DNA of 18,374 nt from positions 1 to 18,374 of the forward strand of contig JBCCQN010000167.1 of NCBI GenBank assembly GCA_039024315.1, in the 5' to 3' direction. Shown here piece by piece: positions 8,332 to 15,623 of this stretch. The DNA comes from JBCAWW01 sp039024315 (GTDB lineage: Bacteria; Bacteroidota; Bacteroidia; J057). Within the stretch, counting starts at the first letter, position 1; the number at the start of each line of letters is the position of its first letter. The notes beneath the pieces were generated by a model that ran no database searches, had not been told where the DNA came from, and saw only the letters and a program-made list of their open reading frames with translations. The position numbers and the translations under genes are program-made.

Positions 8332-8903
8332 GTTGTAGAAGTATGGGTTTATGCTAAGAAAGCTATAAATCAATTTCCGCCCAAAGGAGTGGTTTGAAAT
8401 AACGACTTTACTAAAGTAAAACTAAGGAGTTCTACTTTCCCTTTGAATTTTCCCCAACAACTACATTCAATTGTAAGCCTACTTCAATAGTAATGCTCAA
8501 GTCAAAAAACCATCGAAAAACCTCTCCTCTAATAAAGAATAATGTTCGAGGGACAAGAGTCTTGAGGATATGATCAACTTAGAATATTTGTTTTGATTCT
8601 CTAATCAAGAAGATGGTGCCCAATCATGCTGATTGGGCAATCGCTCCGAGAATCCTTGTATTGTTTTCATGCACTATTGCTCGCTATCAAATTGATTTAA
8701 TCAGATTACGAGAAGCCCTGCGAGTTTTCGTGCCGTTGAATTGGATCTATTACTCTCTCAAAAAGGGTCGTTTTAGAGAGGTGCGATAGTCCTAAGTGTA
8801 TAGCTACAAACATTCTACCGTTTTAGGCTATAAGAGTGGAACTACTGGCTCAAAGGGCTTCCTTTTTGAGAACGTTAGCATTTATCTGCATGGCCCCCTC
8901 TTG
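8332..8903. other. Gene-free 570-nt stretch with several hairpins
   Basis: No convincing gene was found on either strand. The clearest structure is a perfect 10-bp stem with a 3-nt loop at 8617-8639 (TGCCCAATCA pairing with TGATTGGGCA). It is nested inside a 7-bp outer pairing of 8595-8601 with 8648-8654. Smaller inverted repeats lie at 8407-8420 (TTTACT/AGTAAA) and 8753-8780 (CTCTCT/AGAGAG). None is followed by a T-run. The 5' part should hold the promoter of the exported-protein gene. Confidence 0.5.
8617..8639. repeat. Perfect 10-bp hairpin with a 3-nt loop
   Basis: 8617-8626 pairs fully with 8630-8639 around the loop TGC. A second layer (GATTCTC at 8595-8601 with GAGAATC at 8648-8654) encloses it. 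There is no T-run on either side, so it does not read as an intrinsic terminator. It could be a small structured RNA or the scar of a mobile element. Confidence 0.5.
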
Positions 8904-9449
8904 CTACTCAAATTTCAAATAATCGATTTCTACGACAAACCTTCCTGCACGCTTTTCACTCGTGATAAAACCGATTCTCCTTACACCTTTCAAAAAATCA
9001 TCGCTGATTGGAATGGCGGTCTCTTGGCCTAGATTATATTCTTTAAAATCCGATATGTTCGCTTCGGTAACCACCCATTTTCCTTTCGTGTCAGGCAGTA
9101 GCAACTTATAATAGGGTTTGTAGAATGCGTCGCTATTTTCAAGACTGATAGAGATACGTTGTCCTTCGGTCTTATACCTAATGGTGAGCTTTTTGGCGTC
9201 AGATAAATCGTACTGCCCAAATGGACTTTTTACAGAGGTGAAGCCCCCATAATTGTCTAAGGAGACTTCCCCGAAAAATTTGAGAGCGTTTGGGCTTAAA
9301 TCAATTTGCCCCTTTGAAAGTCCTCCCATCACGCCGTCGTTTAGCGTCTGCCAATCGGTTCCATCCTTTTTAGCGCCGAAATCTAGTTCGATTCCGGCAT
9401 TACTGCCGAGCAATAGTACAAATCCAAATACCCAAAAAAATGATTTCAT
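8904..9449 (-). CDS. CIA30-like exported protein
   Basis: The protein has 181 residues. MKSFFWVFGFVLLLGSNA is a signal peptide. The mature part matches the CIA30 family (complex I intermediate-associated protein 30, a galactose-binding-like fold): WQTLNDGVMGGLSKG at about 33-47, then GEVSLDNYGGFTSVKS, LTIRYKTEGQRISISL and a final strand IDYLKFE. Despite the family name, bacterial members are not shown to be respiratory-chain assembly factors, and this copy is probably periplasmic. A longer frame would start at 9500, but the ATG at 9449 places the signal peptide at the N-terminus. It ends in TAG, exactly where the family normally ends. It lies 73 nt downstream of the sigma/beta-barrel operon and could be its last gene. 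Confidence 0.82.
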   Translation of the reverse strand: MKSFFWVFGFVLLLGSNAGIELDFGAKKDGTDWQTLNDGVMGGLSKGQIDLSPNALKFFGEVSLDNYGGFTSVKSPFGQYDLSDAKKLTIRYKTEGQRISISLENSDAFYKPYYKLLLPDTKGKWVVTEANISDFKEYNLGQETAIPISDDFLKGVRRIGFITSEKRAGRFVVEIDYLKFE

Positions 9450-9522
9450 GTCTATAAAATTTAATATTCTAATCAAATAATCTGTTGCTATACAGTTCAT
9501 TTCAGAAAACGCGCTTCTTATC

Positions 9523-10719
9523 TCACTTTTTTGAAACGGCTTCTATTCCCTTACTGAGGGTCAGCCTAATCCCCCACCAGTAAGGTTGGATACCTAGGGG
9601 AAGATTTTCAGTTCGCTGGATACCCAAGGTGTATCCTAGTTCTGGACCAATCGAAAGTCCCCAACGATTAGAAAAGTCCACTAATTGGTAGTCGTACTGA
9701 ATCAATGTCTGCCAGCGCCCCCCTACTAATGCTGGGGTAGAAACAAGGGTTTGGTTTTCAGCCAGCACCTTAAAGTATTGTCCTCTGTATCTGATCCCGA
9801 CGCTTAACCTATGGCGGTTAGGGGTCCAAGCTGCCTTTAAGCCACCGCCCCAAGTCCAGCCACTTAGGTCAAGAGTGACTCCACTTTGGATTCTAGGTTT
9901 GGGAGTCAGACTGATTTTTCCATTTGGAGAATTTGGATCTTCGAAAGCCGCGTAGGTGCCATAACTGATCTGATCAAAGCGAAGCATATGCTGGAAACGT
10001 GCGATGAAGAAAGAAGCTTCCCAAGCAAAGTTGTTTCTCCAAGCCTTACTAATGCCTAGTTCTAGGCTTCCGCTCAACCGATTAGGAGACAAGGCTGGTG
10101 CTGGCTGAAAAGCGGTAACTACGATTTGATCCTTTTGATTGGGCCAAAGGTCTTGATAGAGATGGCGCTTGCTAAGGCTCAGATAAAAGCGCCAAGCGCT
10201 AGTTGCCTGTACCTGCAAAGGAGGCTGCACCAGAGCGAAAAAAGACGGCGAAAAATTATCTGGTGATAAGCGTAAGGTATCGCCGGCAAACTCATATACA
10301 AAACGTAGTTTTGGGGTTAAAAGCGAAATGGGAGCGGGGGGTATCACCGCTTCCTGAACTTGGGCTTGGCGGACTGCTGATACCGTAGGAACGCTAAATA
10401 TTACCTTCTTGGAGCTATGTTGCGCCTTACTTGAAGGATTGGGTCGAACGATGAGCGCAGGAATATCTTTGATAATCGTGCACTCTTCCAGAGAGCCTGT
10501 TTGGAGACCCCTAACCCCTTGGTCAGAGTAAGAATCATGGGTACTTAAGGGGAGGCTTAGACAAAGCGCCAAGAGTACCCCGCCCAGCCATGGAATCAAA
10601 AACCGACGTCTCTTTTTACGAGGTAAATGCGGGGAAATCCGCTCCCAAGCCTCTGGGCCAACTGGGGCTTCAAACTTGTCGAGAGACTTGCGAAAAATAT
10701 GGTCAAAGTTTTTAGACAT
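9523..10719 (-). CDS. Sigma-linked membrane protein: anti-sigma-like head plus beta-barrel-like tail
   Basis: The protein has 398 residues. Residues 1-39 (FDHIFRKSLDKFEAPVGPEAWERI, shown only in part, then a basic PRKKRRR) would be cytoplasmic, and about 40-59 form one membrane helix. A low-complexity linker reaches about 160. The rest is rich in alternating strands with aromatic ends (WRFYLSLSKRH, LELGISKAW, FAWEASFFIARF, LSVGIRYRGQYF, and WWGIRLTLSKG near the end), as in outer-membrane barrels. Bacteroidota genomes often carry such a gene right behind an ECF sigma gene, and it is thought to act as the anti-sigma factor; that is inference here. The ATG at 10719 overlaps the sigma gene's stop by 8 nt, which suggests coupled translation. 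An ATG at 10743 is less likely because it would overlap more. Confidence 0.78.
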   Translation of the reverse strand: MSKNFDHIFRKSLDKFEAPVGPEAWERISPHLPRKKRRRFLIPWLGGVLLALCLSLPLSTHDSYSDQGVRGLQTGSLEECTIIKDIPALIVRPNPSSKAQHSSKKVIFSVPTVSAVRQAQVQEAVIPPAPISLLTPKLRFVYEFAGDTLRLSPDNFSPSFFALVQPPLQVQATSAWRFYLSLSKRHLYQDLWPNQKDQIVVTAFQPAPALSPNRLSGSLELGISKAWRNNFAWEASFFIARFQHMLRFDQISYGTYAAFEDPNSPNGKISLTPKPRIQSGVTLDLSGWTWGGGLKAAWTPNRHRLSVGIRYRGQYFKVLAENQTLVSTPALVGGRWQTLIQYDYQLVDFSNRWGLSIGPELGYTLGIQRTENLPLGIQPYWWGIRLTLSKGIEAVSKK

Positions 10720-11290
10720 AGCGGTCGAGGTAGGATTTTCCAAGCATCTTTACTATGGCCCGCCGTAGATTCTGGCGTGCCCTATGTAATTGGACCCGAG
10801 AAGAAGCTGCTTTTATGCTCAACAACTCAGCTATCTCCTCGTGTGTATATTCTTCAATAGCAAATAGGTTGAAGACAAGTCGCTGAGCTTCTGGCAAACT
10901 TTGCACCAAGAGTAGCAATTGCTCTTGCTCTAGTTTTCCTAGGATGAGCGCTTCGTCCTGAGCGGCAAAATCAATAGACTTTTCTGTTTCAGTATCCTCA
11001 ATGGCCAACAAGCTTTGTTTTTGGCGTCTTATGTGATTGATGGCAGTCGTTACCCCTACACGCTTGATCCACCCAGGCAAACGAGTAGGTTCTCTCACCT
11101 GATCTAGACGAGAGAACACTTTGATAAAGGCTTCCTGGAAAATATCTTCTGCGGTGTTACGATCACTTGCATAGCGAAGACAAACTCCCATGAGCATGCT
11201 TTTGTATCGCTCAAACAGTATCTTCTGAGCCTTAGGATCATTTTGCCTACATCGGCCTAATAATGCTAGGTCGTTTGGTGGGGTTGCCAT
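10712..11290 (-). CDS. ECF-type RNA polymerase sigma factor
   Basis: The 192-residue length is normal for the family. Region 2 spans about 22-92: LFERYKSMLMGVCLRY, then NTAEDIFQEAFIKVF with the core-binding acidic patch, and LPGWIKRVGVTTAINHIRR. Region 4 spans about 128-182: LPEAQRLVFNLFAIEEYTHEEIAELL, then SSRVQLHRARQNLRR for -35 recognition. The usual linker joins them. It lies 8 nt after the lipoprotein gene and overlaps the next gene by 8 nt, so the three should be one transcript. The signal is probably in the envelope, because both neighbours encode envelope proteins. It shows no C-terminal extension, unlike the other sigma factor in the window. Confidence 0.92.
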   Translation of the reverse strand: MATPPNDLALLGRCRQNDPKAQKILFERYKSMLMGVCLRYASDRNTAEDIFQEAFIKVFSRLDQVREPTRLPGWIKRVGVTTAINHIRRQKQSLLAIEDTETEKSIDFAAQDEALILGKLEQEQLLLLVQSLPEAQRLVFNLFAIEEYTHEEIAELLSIKAASSRVQLHRARQNLRRAIVKMLGKSYLDRYV

Positions 11291-11298
11291 TTAGCAGA

Positions 11299-11973
11299 TT
11301 ACTGTACCAAAAAGCGAACTGCGGCTACTCCAGATCTTCCTTCAGTAGTTTCTAGTTTATACAGCACATCAATCAAACCGGTAGTATCAGTAGGGGCAAT
11401 AAAACTTAATTTCTGGTCAGCAGTGATTGCCGCTACACCTGCAATTGGGGCCTGGACAATTTGTAAGCTTGCAACGGAATTGAGACCACTGGGCAAGAGG
11501 TCATTAAGGAGGATATCAGCTACGAGACTATCCCCCTGTACCAAAATACCACCACGGTCATAAATAGCCGGTCCACCAGAAATAGGATAACTGGACCGAG
11601 AGGCGATAATCAAATTAGCCCGCCGTCTGAGGGTCCTGTCATTGGTGCTCACTTCCCAGCGGAAACTAGTCTGACCTTCCGTCCTCATGACTGGTGGAGT
11701 GTAAAGGGAAAAATTGGTGCCTAAATTTTCGATTTCGCCAAGGTCTGGCATTTCGACCATTTCTATCGAGCTAATCTCAGCAGTATTGATGCCTTGCATG
11801 AGGTCTACTATCGTTGGTGTGCCAGCGAGGACATATAGATCGATTACCTCCTCTTCTAGCACTTCTGGCAATTGATCTTCTTTGAGAGTTTCGCAACTGC
11901 TGAACCATGTCATGCTCAAAACCAAAAAGACTACCATAGTCGTTTTCCGAAAAAATTTCATTGATGTCTTCAT
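11299..11973 (-). CDS. Lipoprotein with Ig/cadherin-like repeats, first gene of the sigma operon
   Basis: The protein has 224 residues. A signal peptide ends in a loose lipobox, SMTWFSSC, with Cys27 as the lipidation site. After it come an acidic EEE-rich linker and two strand-rich modules. The second holds DSLVADILLNDLLPSG, similar to the DVLANDLL motif of tandem cadherin/Ig-like surface domains, and ends in VAAVRFLVQ. It should sit on the outer membrane and may be the sensory or structural partner of the sigma factor 8 nt downstream. The ATG at 11973 is preferred: an upstream in-frame ATG (12021) would place a long polar stretch before the signal peptide, and an ATG at 11961 is also possible. 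I do not know a named family for the whole protein. Confidence 0.75.
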   Translation of the reverse strand: MKTSMKFFRKTTMVVFLVLSMTWFSSCETLKEDQLPEVLEEEVIDLYVLAGTPTIVDLMQGINTAEISSIEMVEMPDLGEIENLGTNFSLYTPPVMRTEGQTSFRWEVSTNDRTLRRRANLIIASRSSYPISGGPAIYDRGGILVQGDSLVADILLNDLLPSGLNSVASLQIVQAPIAGVAAITADQKLSFIAPTDTTGLIDVLYKLETTEGRSGVAAVRFLVQ

Positions 11974-12069
11974 TATAAGATGAGTTAGATAGGTTGATTT
12001 GTAAGGAAGACAAGGCTGCAAATAGATTCGTTAACACATGATGCAATTTTTTTTTGAGGAAAGTCACCT

Positions 12070-12100
12070 AAAAAACGAAGCCTTCATGAAATGCAGGCTT
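12070..12100 (-). terminator. Weak intrinsic terminator candidate, minus strand
   Basis: On the minus strand AAGCCT (12100-12095) pairs with AGGCTT (12083-12078), then CG and six Ts (12075-12070). It lies about 97 nt before the sigma-operon start on the same strand, with no gene feeding it now. It may be an attenuator in the operon leader, or it may have ended a gene since displaced by the insertion on the right. Confidence 0.35.
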
Positions 12101-12221
12101 ATAGTAAAAGCAAAAGGAAAGAAATGGTTTGAAAGTAGAATTTAATGCTTTTCAAAAAGGAGGGTTTTTGATAGAGGCCAGATAACGTCATCCCGATCCC
12201 CCTTCTTGGTTCGTAAAAGTT

Positions 12222-12282
12222 TCTCAAAACGATCTCTTGAAACCTATTTTCTCATAAGCTATCTTATAGATGAGTTTTGAGA
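12222..12282. repeat. Nested inverted repeats upstream of the resolvase (possible resolution site)
   Basis: TCTCAAAAC (12222-12230) is repeated inverted as GTTTTGAGA (12274-12282). Inside lie CTCAT/ATGAG (12251-12255 with 12270-12274) and ATAAG/CTTAT (12254-12258 with 12263-12267). Tn3-family resolvases act at inverted-repeat subsites next to their own gene, so the place fits. No match to a known res consensus could be tested here. Confidence 0.35.
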
Positions 12283-12290
12283 GATACATT

Positions 12291-12850
12291 ATGTTGATAG
12301 GATATGCGCGGGATTCTACCCAAGATCAAAATCCAGAATTGCAGATTGATGCACTTCACTCTGCAGGTTGTGAGAAAGTTTTCCAAGAGAAGGCATCTGA
12401 TGCCAAGCGAAATCGACCGGAGTTGATGGCTGCTATTGGCCTATCTTCGCCCCAGTGATGTTCTCGTTGTTTGGAAATTAGACCACCTTGCACGGTCTCT
12501 CAAACAACTGATAGAAACAATTGAACGGTTAGAGACAAAGCAGATCGGGTTCCAGTCGCTTACCGAGAACATCGACACCACTACACCAGGAGGGAAGCTG
12601 ATCTTTCACATCTTTGGTAGTTTGGCAGAGTTTGAACGCTCTATCATTCGTGAGCGGACCCAAGCAGGTTTAACCGCAGCGCGTGCTCGCGGCCGTCTTG
12701 GTGGTCGTCCCCCCTCCTTATCTGACGATGATAAGCGTGTGGCTCAGGCGATGCTAAAGGAACCTAGTATTACAGGCAGAAATCGTCCAACGTCTGAATG
12801 TATCGCCGGTAAGCCTTTACCGTTACTTCCCTAGTGACCATAGTAACCTT
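12291..12850 (+). pseudogene. Serine recombinase (Tn3-type resolvase/invertase), broken by two frameshifts
   Basis: The start ATG at 12291 gives MLIGYARDSTQDQNPE, with the catalytic Ser9 kept but the usual valine before it changed to aspartate. At about 12438 one extra G in ATTGGCC shifts the frame. The catalytic core then continues as YLRPSDVLVVWKLDHLARSLKQL and GKLIFHIFGSLAEFERSIIRERTQAG. KLDHLAR has histidine where resolvases keep a catalytic arginine (KLDRLAR). Near 12775 about two bases are missing from the expected V-A-E; after that the helix-turn-helix is legible only in the third frame (AEIVQRLNVSPVSLYRYFPS). It is therefore dead by two frame breaks plus active-site damage. The frame after the last break runs with no stop into the WGR remnant. 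The sequence resembles proteobacterial transposon resolvases, suggesting past transfer. Confidence 0.88.
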
Positions 12851-13070
12851 ATGGAGTCAGAATGGCCTACCTACTACCTAGAGCGGAAAGACCCAGCGAG
12901 GAATATGTATCGCTTCTATCGCTTGTCTTTGGTTCCAACCTTAATTGGGAGTTGGGCCTTTGATTGGTGCAAAAGGCAGCAAAATGGGACAGTGGTTTAC
13001 GGATCAGGATGACGCTGAGGTACTGAAGCGGAAACTGATCGCTGCGAAGAAAAAGAAAGGGTACTTTTGA
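12851..13070 (+). pseudogene. WGR-domain protein remnant, with the WGR motif deleted
   Basis: From the ATG at 12851 the frame gives LERKDPARNMYRFYRLSL and then IGSWAF, the opening of small WGR-domain proteins found mainly on proteobacterial plasmids and transposons. About base 12961 the frame breaks. It resumes one base over as IGAKGSKMGQWFTDQDDAEV and ends LIAAKKKKGYF with TGA at 13068-13070, the usual C-terminus of the family. Aligning both halves to the expected V-R-x-W-G-R implies a loss of about 17 nt that removes the name-giving Trp-Gly-Arg. WGR domains bind DNA or nucleic-acid ends in larger proteins; the role of the small stand-alone forms is unclear. There is no stop between the resolvase tail and this gene, so a deletion may have joined them. 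Confidence 0.75.
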
Positions 13071-13094
13071 ATAGTATTGGTACTACTGTGATTT

Positions 13095-13120
13095 ATATTT
13101 TCTGTTAAAACGGAAAATAT
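13095..13120. repeat. 26-nt near-perfect palindrome behind the WGR remnant
   Basis: 13095-13106 pairs with 13109-13120 at all 12 positions if one T-G pair is allowed; the arms begin ATATTTTC and end GAAAATAT. It starts 25 nt after the WGR stop. A terminator of the former cassette or a protein binding site are both possible. Confidence 0.5.
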
Positions 13121-13166
13121 TTCATTTGTATTTATTTTCTTGCACAGAAAAATTCCAATATCGATA

Positions 13167-13195
13167 TATATTACTGATAAACAATCAGTTATATA
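13167..13195. repeat. Second AT-rich palindrome
   Basis: TATAT-T-ACTGAT (13167-13178) pairs with ATCAGT-T-ATATA (13184-13195) over 11 of 12 positions around the loop AAACA. Together with the palindrome 47 nt to the left it marks an unusual structured patch beside the mobile remnant. Confidence 0.45.
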
Positions 13196-13469
13196 ATTTA
13201 TTGTACAGATGTCAAATCGTATAGGCATATTTGCTTTCGAATTATCAAGTACAACCATACAGATAATTTATTCAACAAGGTGCTCCTAGCCCCTATCCAA
13301 AGTACTCTATTGTTCCATTCTGCGGTGTAGACCATGTACAATCTTACGCATTGTCATGTGTATTGGCTTGGTCACTCGACAATGATGAAATGACTTCATT
13401 ATTGATTAGATATGGATGGGCATATCGATCTACGATTATTCATTACTAACCACTTTATATCGTAATCAC

Positions 13470-14648
13470 ATGAAAACATTCAACTATTTATTTTTAGCAA
13501 TGATCACCTGCTTCATAGCATGTGAAAATAATATCCCCATTGAGCCACAGGTAAGTGATACGTCAGATGAAATCTTAGCTGAGAGTCAAGTCAGGGTTGA
13601 GGAAAATGTATTGATTTTCTCTAGTAGTAAAGATTTACAGAATACAATTAATCGCCTTCATAAGCTATCTCCTGAAGAGCGGGATTCATGGGGAAAAGCA
13701 CTTGATTTCACCTCTCAGCAAACGATTCTAGATAGAGTTATAAAAGCCGAAGAGAAAATAGAAAATGATACGTATAGTCAACATGCGCATCTAACCGAAG
13801 AAGAATTTCTCAATTTAAATTTACCAACATTAGATCGATAGGTCGAATATACAGATGCGCTTGATAAGAGTTTACTTACCGTAATTGAAGACTCAAAGAA
13901 AGCTCATACGTATCGATTAAGTGTTATCGATAAGTCAATGACCTACGTTTTAAATGCCGAAGGTTTTGTGATGTATGGGGACACCTTAGTGCAGTATACT
14001 CGTACAAAAATAAAGTACATGCTATCAAGTGGTATCGCAGACAGAGAAGTTCTTAACCGGATAAATTCACCTGCTGAGAACATTCTAATAGCTGATTTTG
14101 CACCAGCTACTCGCGCGGATGGATATAATTGGGACCAAGGTGATGATGGTTCTTGGACCTCAACCGGGAATAATCGCCGTGCGACTTATTTTGTTGAAGG
14201 TAGCTCTGCTCCAGTATATGCTACTCTCCCAGGATGTCAGACACTTCGTAATGTTGGTCAAGCAACAATATTCCATCTTCAAATGGAAGCTCAGAAGAAA
14301 GCCTGGGGTAACTGGAAAGTTAGATCAAGCTATGCTCCATATTTTCATTTTTGGGGTTGTCAGTGGACCCAAGAATATGCCTATGCTTCCAATAGTCCTA
14401 GTTGTCAACCAACCGGGATATACTGGTTAACTCCCACTACTTTTCAATCAGGGAGATATGCTACCCCCATTAATGCTTTAACTTATTATGGGGTTCAAAA
14501 TCAGGGCCTGCCTTTGGCTCCAGGTGGGACTACTTTTAATGCACCTACAGATAAGTTTTACTATGATGGTAGAAACATAGATACATATACTTTTAACGCA
14601 AACTGTGAAGGAGGATCAGGATATCCTATGGATACATACACACGGTAG
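13470..14648 (+). pseudogene. Surface lipoprotein gene split by one in-frame TAG
   Basis: The ATG at 13470 starts MKTFNYLFLAMITCFIAC, a lipoprotein signal with the cysteine at residue 18. The first 123 residues end at TAG (13839-13841). The same frame stays open after it to TAG at 14646-14648, so both parts belong to one gene of 392 codons. A restart ATG exists at 13938 but would give a protein with no export signal. The N-part (FSSSKDLQNTINRLHKLSPEERDSW, positions about 52-76) and the stretch after the stop (YVLNAEGFVMYGDTLVQY) look like a Bacteroidota lipoprotein family close to DUF4848; this link is from memory. The C-part has an aromatic, cysteine-containing domain (FHFWGCQWTQEY, SPSCQPTGIYWL). 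A strong terminator follows. Recent nonsense mutation, sequencing error or amber readthrough could each explain the break. Confidence 0.75.
13839..13841 (+). other. In-frame amber codon inside the lipoprotein gene
   Basis: The codon context is GAT CGA TAG GTC GAA. The reading frame is unchanged on both sides and the protein looks ordinary before and after. It is not a known leaky-stop context. Confidence 0.75.
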
Positions 14649-14670
14649 TTGTACCATCTAAGAAATATTC

Positions 14671-14717
14671 AAATCAAGCTGAGCATTTCGTTATGAGAAT
14701 GCTTAGCTTGATTTTTT
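14671..14717 (+). terminator. Strong rho-independent terminator
   Basis: A 17-bp stem (14671-14687 with 14698-14714, one G-T pair) and a 10-nt loop are followed by a T-run (14712-14717). It lies 22 nt after the stop of the split lipoprotein gene. It also lies only 15 nt before the ATG of the DUF4249 gene, so that gene needs either readthrough or a promoter within or before the hairpin. Confidence 0.88.
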
Positions 14718-14732
14718 ACATACTTACTGCTT

Positions 14733-15623
14733 ATGCTTAGAGGTATCATAAAGTTATTCCTTTGCTCCCTTATGATCGCTTGTTTCCGACCTGCGGAGAT
14801 TGATTTACCTCCATACGAACCAGAGGTGGTAGTGAATGCCCAATTTACTCCCGGTAAAAATTGGGAAGTCTATTTGACTCAGTCTAGAGCCTTAGGAGAT
14901 ACGACGATTCGCTGGATTAGCGATGCGGAAGTATTGTTGTTTGAAAATGGGGTGCTTCATGATTCTCTTGTGGAACTCAGTTTGGGAAAATATGGAGGAA
15001 CCCAATCTCCAATCGCTGGGAAATGCTACCGAATAGAAGTCAGAATAGTAGATGAGGTGGTAAGTGCTGAGGATTGTATACCATTGACGGTGATGATTGA
15101 TAGTACGAGATACACAATCGGAAGGTCGTTTTCTATCAATGATAATCCCTATCAAGAACAGAGTATTTATTTTCGAGATCCCGATTCCGTTGACAATTTC
15201 TATGAGGTTTTAGGGAGTTGGGAACAATCCGATGATCCATCTGCTTTGGCCGAAGGCTATCAATCCTATTTCTTCCCGCTGGTGAACGATCATTTTTTTG
15301 CTGATCCTCTATTTGCTGGTGAAAATCATGTTTTCATTTCTCGTACAGAGGGGAGCCGAACTGTGGATATCAATGGTTGTTACACGCCCTCTAGTGTCGA
15401 TATCTGGGTAATACTCCGGACGACTAGTGAGACGTACTACCGATATCGGAAGTCTTGGACTCGACAGTTATTCAACCGAAATATCATCTTTGAATCGGTA
15501 GATGGGATCTACGATCTGATGTTTTTGAGTGAGCCCCAAAATGTTTATTCCAATGTAGAAGGTGGCTTGGGAGTCTTCGCAGGATATGCGCAGGATAGTA
15601 TGGTATTAACCTATATCAAATGA
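14733..15623 (+). CDS. DUF4249-family lipoprotein, partner of the TonB-dependent receptor
   Basis: The protein has 296 residues. The signal peptide MLRGIIKLFLCSLMIAC has its lipidation cysteine at residue 17. The mature part matches DUF4249: an N-terminal strand-rich domain (PEVVVNAQFTPGKNWEVYLTQSRAL, in part), then DAEVLLFENG and GKCYRIEV, and a central YFRDPDSVDNFYEVLG. The C-terminus has the family's SETYYRYRKSW and ends PQNVYSNVEGGLGVFAGYA. Members are nearly always encoded just before a TonB-dependent receptor and are thought to act as its surface lid or substrate-binding partner, in the manner of SusD; the ligand is unknown. Its stop overlaps the receptor start as ATGA (15620-15623), which indicates coupled translation. 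Confidence 0.9.
   Translation: MLRGIIKLFLCSLMIACFRPAEIDLPPYEPEVVVNAQFTPGKNWEVYLTQSRALGDTTIRWISDAEVLLFENGVLHDSLVELSLGKYGGTQSPIAGKCYRIEVRIVDEVVSAEDCIPLTVMIDSTRYTIGRSFSINDNPYQEQSIYFRDPDSVDNFYEVLGSWEQSDDPSALAEGYQSYFFPLVNDHFFADPLFAGENHVFISRTEGSRTVDINGCYTPSSVDIWVILRTTSETYYRYRKSWTRQLFNRNIIFESVDGIYDLMFLSEPQNVYSNVEGGLGVFAGYAQDSMVLTYIK

Larger units (their letters stand above)
11974..12290. other. Gene-free gap between the sigma operon and the mobile-gene remnant
   Basis: The left half is the leader of the minus-strand sigma operon. It holds a small minus-strand stem-loop with a T-run (12070-12100). The right half, upstream of the resolvase, holds nested inverted repeats at 12222-12282. No gene was seen. 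Confidence 0.5.
13071..13469. other. AT-rich stretch with palindromes and a start-less open frame
   Basis: There is no gene with a credible start. The left half is strongly AT-rich and holds two large palindromes (13095-13120 and 13167-13195). The right half has a plus-strand frame open from 13267 to TAA at 13447-13449. It reads YSIVPFCGVDHVQSYALS and on to WAYRSTIIHY, but has no ATG and no family that I recognise. It may be the tail of a deleted gene or chance. Confidence 0.45.

Noticed and set aside
8796..9032. Plus-strand frame of 78 codons.
   Set aside because: Its second half is antisense to the CIA30-like gene and the protein looks like no family.
13004..13258. Minus-strand frame across the AT-rich palindromes.
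   Set aside because: Its 5' part is in non-coding AT-rich DNA and its 3' part is antisense to the WGR remnant, so it is best explained by chance.
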